A DNA stretch of 34,382 bases, taken from assembly GCA_964532155.1 (NCBI GenBank), contig CAZHGN010000013.1, positions 1 through 34,382 of the forward strand. The letters are read 5' to 3'. The position numbers and the translations under genes were made by a program. The notes below the pieces were generated by a model. The model was given only the letters and a program-made list of their open reading frames with translations, was not told where the DNA came from and searched no databases. Below are positions 1-6,943 of the stretch, in pieces. How positions within the stretch are numbered: the first letter of the stretch is position 1; each line of letters opens with the position of its first letter. This DNA comes from HGM11416 sp964532155. GTDB taxonomy: Bacteria; Bacillota; Clostridia; Christensenellales; Borkfalkiaceae.

Positions 1-709
1 CGTCGGTTATTATTTCAAACTTATAGCCGTCTTTAGTTCCCCTAACGCAGCGATCGACTACGATATCAGCGATAAATAAGTTAATAAACGTGCAAATTAC
101 CGATGAAACGGTCGAATCGCTAAATACGAAAAAGGTTAGAAATATAACGCCGACGTCCATTGCAAACGAAAGCCATGCGATGTTTGCTCCCGGATTCCAT
201 CTTTTTATTAGTGAGGAAATGGCGAAAGTTCCGCCCGACGCGCCATGCCGTCTTATTTGAATTGAAAAGCCTATTCCGGTAACAACGCCTGTCGCAATCG
301 CAGCGTAAACGCGTTCCCAATCCTCGACTTGATATTGCCATAAATTAATATTTTCAAATAAAACAAGTGAAAAAGACTGCGTTAATGCATAAACGGTTAG
401 GATAAGCCCTAATTTTTTATCGACGAAAATTGCCTCGAGGACGAATATAGGAATATTCAGCATAAGCATAAAGTATCCCATACTGATTTTATCGCCGGTG
501 ACGAGGTTTAATATTTTTGCTATACCGGTAATGCCGCCGGGAACGAATTTCGTCGTCGGCGAATTTGCAAACATATGGAGCCCGAGTGCAACGATAAATC
601 CAGCAAGAATACTTGTCGATAGATCGGCAATCCATTTTAATGCGTTTTTTTGTCGTTTTATTTTTTTTTCTTCCGAAACGGAATTAGATTGAACGGTTTC
701 TTCGCTCAT
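1..709 (-). CDS. YitT-family membrane protein (3' end outside window)
   Basis: This reading frame is open from the ATG at 709 to the window edge, giving 236 residues with no stop, so the C-terminus is missing. The start follows a good ribosome site (AAGGAG, 5 nt before ATG). After a charged N-terminus the protein has several hydrophobic segments (about residues 20-42, 77-96, 100-117, 130-150 and 175-195). Between them lie the family-type glycine motifs FVPGGITGIAKIL and GASGGTFAISSLIKRW, which match the two repeats of YitT (DUF161) proteins. These usually end in a cytoplasmic DUF2179 domain, which would lie beyond the edge. YitT proteins are integral membrane proteins of unproven function, possibly transporters. 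The gene has its own promoter and a folded leader. Family call is confident; function is unknown. Confidence 0.85.
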   Translation of the reverse strand, partial: MSEETVQSNSVSEEKKIKRQKNALKWIADLSTSILAGFIVALGLHMFANSPTTKFVPGGITGIAKILNLVTGDKISMGYFMLMLNIPIFVLEAIFVDKKLGLILTVYALTQSFSLVLFENINLWQYQVEDWERVYAAIATGVVTGIGFSIQIRRHGASGGTFAISSLIKRWNPGANIAWLSFAMDVGVIFLTFFVFSDSTVSSVICTFINLFIADIVVDRCVRGTKDGYKFEIITD

Positions 710-811
710 TTGACTCCTTATTCTTTCGTGTGTTTATAGTAAAAACGGAAGTTTTTACGGTAAAGCCAACGGCTTTGCAAAAATTTTGGCGAAAGGTAAA
801 AGATTTATTTT
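710..811 (-). promoter_or_regulatory. Structured leader of the yitT-family gene
   Basis: Reading the - strand, CTTTCG (795-790) can pair with CGAAAG (728-723). The enclosed segment contains two perfect hairpins: AAAGCC/GGCTTT with loop GTT (776-762) and GTAAAAAC/GTTTTTAC with loop TTCC (758-739). Together they make a three-way junction that ends 6 nt before the ribosome site. No known riboswitch class was recognised. The pairing is seen in the sequence; a regulatory role is inference. Confidence 0.4.
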
Positions 812-817
812 TTATAG

Positions 818-846
818 AGTATACTATTACTTTTAATAAAAAACAA
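818..846 (-). promoter_or_regulatory. Promoter of the yitT-family gene
   Basis: TTGTTT, a 17-bp spacer, then TATACT on the - strand. The -10 is good and the -35 keeps only TTG. The expected transcript start is near 811, leaving a leader of about 100 nt. Confidence 0.5.
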
Positions 847-908
847 ACTTATTGCAATATAATTTAAAAGCAATTCAGTTGTTTTTGAAAAAACACGAGG
901 GCAACGTT

Positions 909-1370
909 CTACGACGGCTGAACGATATTTTTTGTAATTTTCGTAATCTCTGCACGAGCTAAAGAGTCGCACCGATTGTTATTTTCGTTGTCTGCATGCC
1001 CTTTCACTTTTATAAAAGTTACGTCGTGTTTTAAAAGTAAGTCGTCGAGATTTTGCCAGAGTTCCAGATTTTTTACGGGCTTTTTATCCGCCGTTTTAAA
1101 GCCGTTCTTTTTCCAGTTATAAAGCCAGCCTTGCTCTATTGCGTTGACGACGTAAGCAGAATCGCTATATATGCTAACGTTGCATTTTTCTTTCAAAGCG
1201 TAAAGGGCTTTTACAACGGCGGTTAATTCCATAACGTTATTAGTTGTCGAGAGTTCGCCGCCACTGATCGTCTTTTCGACGTCGCCGTATTTTAATATTG
1301 CAGCCCAACCGCCGGGACCGGGATTGCCTGAACAAGCGCCGTCCGTCCATATAAACACTTTTTTCAACAT
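909..1370 (-). CDS. rnhA: Ribonuclease HI
   Basis: A 153-residue protein of normal RNase HI length. It cleaves the RNA strand of RNA-DNA hybrids in the cytoplasm, removing R-loops and Okazaki primers. All catalytic positions are visible: D10 in FIWTDGACSGNPGPGGW, E48 in TTNNVMELT, D70 in SIYSDSAY, H125 in KVKGHAD and D135 in NNRCDSLA. There is no N-terminal hybrid-binding domain, so this is the bacterial RnhA type rather than RnhC or a eukaryotic-type H1. The ATG at 1370 has a weak AAGG ribosome site 6 nt upstream. The gene stands alone, between the tRNA-Trp (opposite strand) and the yitT-family gene. No convincing terminator follows it; 710-908 holds only the yitT promoter and leader. Confidence 0.96.
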   Translation of the reverse strand: MLKKVFIWTDGACSGNPGPGGWAAILKYGDVEKTISGGELSTTNNVMELTAVVKALYALKEKCNVSIYSDSAYVVNAIEQGWLYNWKKNGFKTADKKPVKNLELWQNLDDLLLKHDVTFIKVKGHADNENNNRCDSLARAEITKITKNIVQPS

Positions 1371-1408
1371 ATTTACCTTAAAATTAGTTACAGAATGCGG
1401 AAATTTGT

Positions 1409-1437
1409 TTGACTTATATTTTTATTTGCTATATAAT
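1409..1437 (+). promoter_or_regulatory. Promoter of tRNA-Trp
   Basis: TTGACT, 17-bp spacer, TATAAT: close to a perfect sigma-A promoter. Predicted start near 1444, just ahead of the mature tRNA 5' end at 1450. Confidence 0.9.
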
Positions 1438-1449
1438 AGTTTCGCTCTT

Positions 1450-1524
1450 AGGGGAGTGGCTCAACGGTAGAGCAGCGGTCTCCAAAACCGCCGGTTGCGT
1501 GTTCGAATCGCGTCTCCCCTGCCA
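1450..1524 (+). tRNA. tRNA-Trp (anticodon CCA)
   Basis: The 75-nt sequence folds as a standard cloverleaf. The acceptor stem is AGGGGAG/CTCCCCT with discriminator G and an encoded CCA end (1522-1524). The anticodon stem is GCGGT/ACCGC with loop CTCCAAA, placing anticodon CCA at 1482-1484, which reads UGG. The T loop carries GTTCGAATC. It is a single-gene unit with its own promoter and terminator. Confidence 0.97.
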
Positions 1525-1552
1525 AACGATCGCTTTTGCGGTCGTTTTTTTA
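1525..1552 (+). terminator. Intrinsic terminator of tRNA-Trp
   Basis: ACGATCGC, loop TTTT, GCGGTCGT (8 bp with one G-U pair), followed by a run of T from 1545. It starts immediately after the tRNA CCA. Confidence 0.9.
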
Positions 1553-1581
1553 TTATTATAAGTCGTTTTTTTATTTTTTAT

Positions 1582-1610
1582 AAAAAGAAGACTCCGCAAG
1601 CGAAGTCTTC
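1582..1610 (-). terminator. Intrinsic terminator of rnpB
   Basis: On the - strand a 10-bp stem starting GAAGACTTCG is closed by the tetraloop CTTG and followed by TTTTT. It abuts the P1 helix of rnpB, sharing one base with it. Confidence 0.88.
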
Positions 1611-1952
1611 ATCTGAGCCGATCTATAAGCCGAGTTCTGTCTTGCGCGGTTATCTATCTAGGTCTGCCGTTGCCGACAGACTCAAGCGACGTTCAACGAA
1701 CACACAGGTCAAAGCCCCTTTGTGCGTTCCTATCTTGCTTCGAGTGGGGTTTACACAGCCTCCCGCGTTACCGAAGGAGCGGTGAGCTCTTACCTCGCCT
1801 TTTCATCCTTACCCTTTCGGGCGGTAATTTTCTGTTGCACTTTCCTTAAAGTCACCTTCACCGGCCGTTAGCCGGCACCCTGCTTTGTGAAGCTCGGACT
1901 TTCCTCGTTTCGGTTTTCCAACCGCACCGCAACCGCACGGTCGCCTCAGACG
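1610..1952 (-). ncRNA. rnpB: RNase P RNA, type A
   Basis: The catalytic RNA of RNase P, which matures tRNA 5' ends. On the - strand the hallmark blocks occur in order: GAGGAAAGTCCGAGCTTC (CR I), ACAGAAA then TACCGCC, GGTAAGGATGAAAAGG, the type A P13/P14 segment GGTAAGAGCTCACCG, and near the 3' end AGATAGATAACCGC and ACAGAACTCGGCTTATAG. P1 pairs CGTCTGAG at the 5' end with CTCAGATG at the 3' end, which sets both limits to within a few bases. Length of about 343 nt fits type A, common in Clostridia, and not the Bacillus type B form. A short open frame across this RNA and the tRNA is not a gene. Confidence 0.96.
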
Positions 1953-1959
1953 TTAATAA

Positions 1960-1988
1960 ATTTTATCACACAATAAAAAATAAGTAAA
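1960..1988 (-). promoter_or_regulatory. Promoter of rnpB
   Basis: TTTACT, 17-bp spacer, TAAAAT on the - strand. The predicted start near 1952 coincides with the 5' side of helix P1. Confidence 0.8.
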
Positions 1989-2061
1989 GCGTTTTTTCAC
2001 CCGAGTAAGTCATTAAGAAGCAAATTAAAGGTATATAACGGATAAAAAACGATAATGAAAC

Positions 2062-2086
2062 AAAAAAACGGAGCCGTAAAGCTCCG
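2062..2086 (-). terminator. Intrinsic terminator of the GNAT gene
   Basis: CGGAGC, loop TTTACG, GCTCCG, then TTTTTTT on the - strand, 13 nt after the stop codon. Confidence 0.88.
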
Positions 2087-2098
2087 CTAATTTTTCGT

Positions 2099-2563
2099 TT
2101 ATTTCTTCTTTTTAACGTATCTTAGTTCGAGAATACCGTTTTTAAGCGTGCGCTGCTCGCCGGTAAAATCAAACGCGTATTTCTCGAAAAAAGCAAGCGC
2201 AGGCTTGTTTACCGAAAGTACGGTGGCGTAAACTCTATTAATGCTCGTCATTTGTTTTACGGCAAATTCCATAAGTTTGGTGCCTATTCCTTGGCGCTGT
2301 TTATCGGGACGAACGTATAAATGAGTCATTTCAAAACGATCCTTATCTATCGTAACGAAGCCCACGACGTTGTTTTTATCGTACGCGATGTAAGTTATGC
2401 GTTCAGCAGCGTCGTCTTTTTTAAGTATATTCGTGGTTTTTTCTACGTTAAAGGAGCTTAAATAATCCTCTGTAAAATAATCGGAATGAGCAGATTTCCA
2501 GCTCGACACATAGCATTCCGCTGCTTCCGTAATATTCTTGTCATTCATTTCTACGATATACAT
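2099..2563 (-). CDS. GNAT-family N-acetyltransferase
   Basis: A 154-residue single-domain acetyltransferase that would move an acetyl group from acetyl-CoA to an amine. The substrate cannot be told from the sequence. The acetyl-CoA pyrophosphate loop RQGIGT follows the beta strand MTHLYVRPDKQ (about residues 72-88), and the C-terminal half has the usual NKPALAFFEKYAF segment. The frame extends upstream to an ATG at 2593, but that codon lies inside the -10 box. The ATG at 2563 has a ribosome site (AAAGGACGG) at proper spacing, so I chose it. The gene is monocistronic, with its own promoter and terminator. RimI-like, small-molecule and antibiotic acetyltransferases are all possible. Confidence 0.9.
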   Translation of the reverse strand: MYIVEMNDKNITEAAECYVSSWKSAHSDYFTEDYLSSFNVEKTTNILKKDDAAERITYIAYDKNNVVGFVTIDKDRFEMTHLYVRPDKQRQGIGTKLMEFAVKQMTSINRVYATVLSVNKPALAFFEKYAFDFTGEQRTLKNGILELRYVKKKK

Positions 2564-2592
2564 GTGATTCCGTCCTTTCGGGTTATGTAGCA

Positions 2593-2621
2593 ATTATACA
2601 TATAATTGATTAAAAAGTCAA
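2593..2621 (-). promoter_or_regulatory. Promoter of the GNAT gene, with overlapping palindrome
   Basis: TTGACT, 17-bp spacer, TATAAT on the - strand. The -10 lies inside a perfect inverted repeat, CAATTATA-CA-TATAATTG (2591-2608), a possible operator. Confidence 0.85.
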
Positions 2622-2713
2622 CTTAATATCCGCCGATTTCCCCTCGATTTTAAATTTATAACCCCTTTTTAGGTTTTTAAACATAAAAAATTGAAAATTT
2701 TCGTCTATTTAGC

Positions 2714-4726
2714 TTAATTAAGCGAAACGTCGCACAGATAATCGTATCTTTTTAACGCTTCCTCTTTTAATTCTTGAGTAAACAAGCCGCGTTCAAAGCA
2801 CTCTTCGGATATTTTTTTCGCTAAGAACATAGCGCTCGGCGAATACCGTAACGCTCCGAGCAAATCGCTAGATCTACCGCTTTGTTTAACGCCGAAAAAG
2901 TCGCCGCCTCCGCGCATTTTAAAATCGGCTTCGGCAATTTTAAAACCGTCGTCCGACGAGCATAGCGTTTTTAATCTTTCAATTGAATCTGGATTGTCGT
3001 TATCGCTTAATAAAAAACAATAACTCGTTCGATCGCTTCGCCCTACTCGCCCCCTTAACTGGTGAAGCTGAGAAAGGCCGAAACGTTCTGCATTATAAAT
3101 TACCATGACCGTTGCTTCGGGAACGTCGACTCCGACCTCGATTACCGTTGTGGAAACAAGAATGTTGCAATCGCCACTCTTAAAATCGGACATAATTTCC
3201 TTTTTTCTATCCTCTTTCATCTTGCCATGAAGAAGTAGGGCTTTTGCTTGCGGCAAACGCTCGACGATTTCTTCGTAAAGAGCGGTTACGCTCATAATTT
3301 CGCCCTCGGGATCGTCCTCGATTTTCGGTGCGACGAAATATATTTTATTGGCGTTTTTAATTTCGCCGGCGATAAACGGAAACATATCGTCGTATTTAAT
3401 TTGCGGAACGATATTCGTTCTAACTTTTGCGCGGGCTTTTGGCTTTTCGGTTATTGTAGTAATATCCAAATCGCCATAGAAAATAATGGATAGAGTTCTC
3501 GGTATAGGCGTAGCGCTCATAACTAATAAATCGGGAGCTTCGCCCTTTGCAAGCAAACTGCTGCGTTGTGCAACGCCGAAACGATGCTGTTCGTCGCATA
3601 CGCAAAGCGATAGATTTTTGAATATTACGTTTTTCTGTATAATTGCATGCGTGCCGACGACAACGTCAATCTCGCCGGCGGCAACCGCTTTTTTTATAGC
3701 GTTTTTTTCTTTTACAGAAACCGCCCCCGAAAGCAATGCAACGCGATATTCAGGAAAATATTTCTGTACAAGCGAGTAATTTTGCTCGGCAAGAACTTCG
3801 GTAGGCGCCAAAAAAGCGGCTTGAAAGCCCGAATACACGGCGTTAAATATCGCACAAAGGGCAACCGCCGTTTTTCCGCAACCGACGTCGCCTTGCAAAA
3901 GCCTGTTCATAACGCGCGGCGAATTCATATCTTGGAAAATTTCGTTAACGGCGTTTTTTTGTCCGTCCGTAAATTCGAAAGCAAATCTTTTGGTAAACGA
4001 GTTTAGTGCTGCGGGAGAAGCCGCGTAACGGTTTAAACGTACGCGCTCTTTATCCCCTTTTATCATTTTAAAAGCCGAAATTAACAGAAAAAATTCTTCG
4101 GTCGCTATTCTGTCCGAGGCGGCGTCTTTTGCCTCGAACGACGAGGGCGAATGCACTTCGTAAAAGCTGTCGTTTAAACTATCCAAATTGTATTTTTGAG
4201 CAATTTTTAAAGGAATATTCGATTTTACCGCAGTTTTTTTAAGCGCGTCGAGTATTATACTCTGCATAGAACGCTGATATATGGACGGCGTAACGGTATA
4301 AACGGGCAAAATTCCTTTTAGTCTATCGTTTTTTGCAACGGGCTCAAAGGTCGGATTAGTCATGCTTACCTGACCGAACTTTTTAATTACTCTTCCGTAA
4401 AAAAAGTATTCGTTATCGGGAACGAGTTTAGAGGCAACGTACGGCTGATTAAACCAAATAACGTCGAAAACCTCTCCGTCTTGCTCGCAAACGGCTTTTA
4501 CGCAACGAAGCTTACGCGTGGAAACAAAACTTTTCGGTGCAGAAACGAGCCTTGCTTTTGTAAAAGCATACTCGCAAGGAATTGCATATTTTAGCTTTAT
4601 AACGTGGGTTAAATCGAGATAATTGCGAGGAAAATGCTTGATTAAATCAATAGAATTGCAAATATTGATTTTATTAAGCTCTTGAATTCTTTTGTCTGAT
4701 AGACCTTTGATATACTTAAGCTCCAT
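2714..4726 (-). CDS. recG: ATP-dependent DNA helicase RecG
   Basis: A branch-migrating helicase that regresses stalled forks and processes Holliday junctions. The 670 residues match the family's usual length. An N-terminal wedge/OB region covers about residues 50-140. The helicase core has Walker A GDVGCGKT (279-286), DEQH box (378-381), motif III MSATPIPRTL, and motifs V-VI in STTVIEVGVDVPEATV and QLRGRVGR. A C-terminal TRG-like region follows. Of three in-frame ATGs (4759, 4732, 4726), 4726 is best: AGGAG lies 7 nt upstream, whereas 4732 leaves only 1 nt. It is the third gene of asp23-fakA-recG, but a strong intrinsic terminator lies in the gap from fakA, so its transcription depends on read-through or processing. 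No promoter of its own was seen in the gap. Confidence 0.97.
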   Translation of the reverse strand: MELKYIKGLSDKRIQELNKINICNSIDLIKHFPRNYLDLTHVIKLKYAIPCEYAFTKARLVSAPKSFVSTRKLRCVKAVCEQDGEVFDVIWFNQPYVASKLVPDNEYFFYGRVIKKFGQVSMTNPTFEPVAKNDRLKGILPVYTVTPSIYQRSMQSIILDALKKTAVKSNIPLKIAQKYNLDSLNDSFYEVHSPSSFEAKDAASDRIATEEFFLLISAFKMIKGDKERVRLNRYAASPAALNSFTKRFAFEFTDGQKNAVNEIFQDMNSPRVMNRLLQGDVGCGKTAVALCAIFNAVYSGFQAAFLAPTEVLAEQNYSLVQKYFPEYRVALLSGAVSVKEKNAIKKAVAAGEIDVVVGTHAIIQKNVIFKNLSLCVCDEQHRFGVAQRSSLLAKGEAPDLLVMSATPIPRTLSIIFYGDLDITTITEKPKARAKVRTNIVPQIKYDDMFPFIAGEIKNANKIYFVAPKIEDDPEGEIMSVTALYEEIVERLPQAKALLLHGKMKEDRKKEIMSDFKSGDCNILVSTTVIEVGVDVPEATVMVIYNAERFGLSQLHQLRGRVGRSDRTSYCFLLSDNDNPDSIERLKTLCSSDDGFKIAEADFKMRGGGDFFGVKQSGRSSDLLGALRYSPSAMFLAKKISEECFERGLFTQELKEEALKRYDYLCDVSLN

Positions 4727-4743
4727 TTTCATTCTCCTCTTAG

Positions 4744-4769
4744 TAAAAAAGCGCCGCAAAGCGACGCTT
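4744..4769 (-). terminator. Intrinsic terminator between fakA and recG
   Basis: On the - strand AAGCGTCGC, loop TTT, GCGGCGCTT (9 bp, one G-U), with a run of six T. It starts 11 nt after the fakA stop and ends shortly before the recG ribosome site, although recG is co-directional. It may act as a partial terminator. Confidence 0.85.
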
Positions 4770-4780
4770 AAAAATCTTGC

Positions 4781-6418
4781 TTATTCGAGCGAAACGATAT
4801 AATAGTAGACGTCTTGTCCGCCGTAATATATCTCTACATCGCAGTCGGAGTATTTTTCTTTTAACTTGTCTTGTAACGCCAAAGCATCGTCTTCCGATAC
4901 GTCCTTGCCATAGTACAAATTGATGAGAGCATGTGTATCGTCCTTCATTTTGTCGACAAGTTTTATAGTCGCCTCGGAAACGGTAGTCGCCTTAGTAAGA
5001 ATTTTCTTGCTGTTAAGACCGATTACGTCCCCTTTCTTAAGGCTGAAACCGTCGATTCTGGTGGTGCGAACGGCGTAAGTAACCTGCCCCGTAACGACGT
5101 TTTCGATTCCGTGATACATGTTCAAAAAGTTATTTTCGGCGCTGTCCTCGGGATTGAAAGCAAGAACGGCGGCAAAACCTTGCGGAACGTTTTTAGTGGG
5201 AACGACGTATATTTTCTTGCCCTCGACCAACGACTTCGCTTGCTCTGCGGCAAGAATAATATTGCTGTTATTGGGCAATATGAATATATTATCTGCGTTG
5301 ATTTTGGCAATCGCGTCGGCAATATCGCTCGCGCTCGGGTTCATCGTTTGCCCGCCTTCGATAATGCGGTCAACCATAAGTTCGCGGAATATCGCGGCAA
5401 GACCTTCGCCCTGAGATATTGCGAGAATGCCCATTTCTTTCTTTTCGGCTTCGTATTTTTTGACGAGCTGACGGTGCTGTTCGAGCATGTTCTCGATTTT
5501 AACCTTGTCGAGCTCACCCAAAGTCAAAGCCTTAGAAAGTGCTTGACCGGGGTTATTCGTGTGAACGTGAACCTTAACAAACTCCAAGTCGCCGATTACC
5601 AAAACGCAATCGCCTATAGTCATTAAATATTCGCGAAGCTTATCTATATCTGCGAGCGTAGTTCTGCGTTTAAGATTGATAATAAAAAACTCGGTACAAT
5701 AGGCAAATTCAATTTCGCCTAAGTTTATTATGTCGTAGTTGTTGGAAGTAACGTCCTCAACCGACTCGGTTTGCGGTTCATCGTCGTCCGAGTCGCTTTC
5801 GATCGCCTCGCCGAGAAGCCCTTTAAGCATTCCTTTAAAAACGGTAAGAAGTCCCATTCCTCCCGAATCTACAACGCCCGCTTTTTTTAATACGGGAAGA
5901 AGATCTGGAGTAGAAGCAAGCGCCTCTTCGCCCTTTGCGATAACGTCTTTGAAGAAAAGTTCGAAATCGCGGTGCTTGGTTGCCGTCTGTGCGCCGTCAG
6001 CCATTAAACGGATAACCGTTAGCATAGTACCTTCTTTCGGCTTGCTTACAGCCGAATAGGCTACGGTAACGGCGTTTTTCATAGCCTTAGCGAATAAACG
6101 CGTATCGGCGTCTTCCTTAGTTTTTAAAACGGTACAAATACCTTTTAATACTTGCGATAAAATAACGCCCGAGTTACCGCGCGCTCCCCGCAAGGCGCCC
6201 CTTGCAACCGCGTCGGTGATATTGCTTAAGCTGTTGCTATTACCCGCTTTAAGCTCCTTCACCGCAGACTGCATGGTCAGCGACATATTCGTACCGGTAT
6301 CCCCGTCAGGAACGGGAAATACGTTAAGCGTATCTATCTTAGCGCGATTGGCGTCGAGAAGTTTCGATGCCGAGGTTATCATTCTTGTGAACACCGCGCC
6401 GTTAATTGTTTTTATCAT
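4781..6418 (-). CDS. fakA: Fatty acid kinase catalytic subunit FakA (DAK2 domain)
   Basis: FakA (YloV in Bacillus) phosphorylates fatty acids held by FakB (DegV-type) proteins, giving acyl-phosphate for PlsX/PlsY phospholipid synthesis. The 545-residue length is normal. The N-terminal DAK2 kinase domain (about 1-200) carries the Mg-ATP motif NVFPVPDGDTGTNMS (32-46, with D38 and D40), then GARGNSGVILSQ and DSGGMGLL. An acidic linker at about 205-220 leads to a middle domain and the FakA C-terminal domain. No FakB gene is in the window. The start ATG has its GGGAG ribosome site 14 nt away, longer than usual, but there is no closer in-frame start. It follows asp23 by 25 nt; the asp23-fakA-recG order is the classical yloU-yloV-recG neighbourhood. 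Confidence 0.93.
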   Translation of the reverse strand: MIKTINGAVFTRMITSASKLLDANRAKIDTLNVFPVPDGDTGTNMSLTMQSAVKELKAGNSNSLSNITDAVARGALRGARGNSGVILSQVLKGICTVLKTKEDADTRLFAKAMKNAVTVAYSAVSKPKEGTMLTVIRLMADGAQTATKHRDFELFFKDVIAKGEEALASTPDLLPVLKKAGVVDSGGMGLLTVFKGMLKGLLGEAIESDSDDDEPQTESVEDVTSNNYDIINLGEIEFAYCTEFFIINLKRRTTLADIDKLREYLMTIGDCVLVIGDLEFVKVHVHTNNPGQALSKALTLGELDKVKIENMLEQHRQLVKKYEAEKKEMGILAISQGEGLAAIFRELMVDRIIEGGQTMNPSASDIADAIAKINADNIFILPNNSNIILAAEQAKSLVEGKKIYVVPTKNVPQGFAAVLAFNPEDSAENNFLNMYHGIENVVTGQVTYAVRTTRIDGFSLKKGDVIGLNSKKILTKATTVSEATIKLVDKMKDDTHALINLYYGKDVSEDDALALQDKLKEKYSDCDVEIYYGGQDVYYYIVSLE

Positions 6419-6443
6419 AACTATAAAAAATTCTCCCGAATAA

Positions 6444-6791
6444 TTACAGTTTTACGCCGACGATATTAACGTTAACGCGTTCAACGAGCATTCCCGTAAA
6501 TCTTTCAACGCTATAGTTAACGGACTGTTTTAAACTGTCGGCAACTGCAGAAATGGAGACGCCGAATTTAATAATCACGTAAAGGTCGATATATATCCTG
6601 TCTCCGTCGGTGGTTACGTTAACGCCCTTAGGACCGCTCTTCTTAAGTAACCCCGTTAAAGCGTCGGAAAACCTTTTATTGACCATCTCTACGATGCCGT
6701 AGCAATCGAGTGCGGCATGCTCGGCAACTCGTGCAATCGCTTCGTTTGAAATTGATATATTGCCGTATACGTTGCTGGTTTTTACCGACAT
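6444..6791 (-). CDS. Asp23/Gls24 family envelope-stress protein (YloU-like)
   Basis: A 115-residue Asp23/Gls24 protein. The family is small, usually cytoplasmic or membrane-anchored, and linked to cell-envelope stress and lipid metabolism. The family pattern is clear: a start like SNVYGNISISNEAIARVAEHAA, then IYIDLYVIIKFGVSISAV and a C-terminal amphipathic part ending RVNVNIVGVKL. The frame opens further upstream to 6863, but the promoter's -10 (6823-6828) lies between. The ATG at 6791, with AAGGAG 10 nt upstream, is therefore the start. First gene of the asp23-fakA-recG unit; its pairing with fakA is conserved in Firmicutes and suggests a shared role in fatty-acid handling. A second paralogue lies at 13794-14138. 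Confidence 0.92.
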   Translation of the reverse strand: MSVKTSNVYGNISISNEAIARVAEHAALDCYGIVEMVNKRFSDALTGLLKKSGPKGVNVTTDGDRIYIDLYVIIKFGVSISAVADSLKQSVNYSVERFTGMLVERVNVNIVGVKL

Positions 6792-6822
6792 AAGCAAATA
6801 ACTCCTTTTATACTGTAGTTCT

Positions 6823-6851
6823 ATTTTACAACAATACTTATTTTTTTGCAA
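6823..6851 (-). promoter_or_regulatory. Promoter of asp23-fakA-recG
   Basis: TTGCAA, 17-bp spacer, TAAAAT on the - strand. Predicted start near 6816, giving a leader of about 25 nt. Confidence 0.8.
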
Positions 6852-6912
6852 GAAAAAAAGCATACTTTAAGGTTTTATAGTATTCTAAAATGGATTTAAT
6901 TGAATTTTATAG

Positions 6913-6933
6913 TGCAAAATATGCGATTTTGCA
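6913..6933 (-). terminator. Hairpin after the GH2 gene (atypical terminator or 3' stabiliser)
   Basis: TGCAAAAT, loop of 5, ATTTTGCA: a perfect 8-bp stem 10 nt after the GH2 stop. No T-run follows on the - strand, so it is not a standard intrinsic terminator. It may end the recN-GH2 transcript or protect its 3' end. Confidence 0.35.
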
Positions 6934-6943
6934 TAACAGCAGA

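Noticed and set aside
880..895. Terminator of rnhA at TGTTTTT-GA-AAAAACA
   Set aside because: A pure A-T stem with a 2-nt loop is not a credible intrinsic terminator.
1495..1785. 96-codon open frame on the + strand
   Set aside because: It crosses the tRNA-Trp 3' half and the antisense of rnpB; both RNAs are certain.
4931..5626. 231-codon open frame on the + strand
   Set aside because: Antisense to fakA, no ribosome site and no recognisable protein; caused by codon bias of the real gene.
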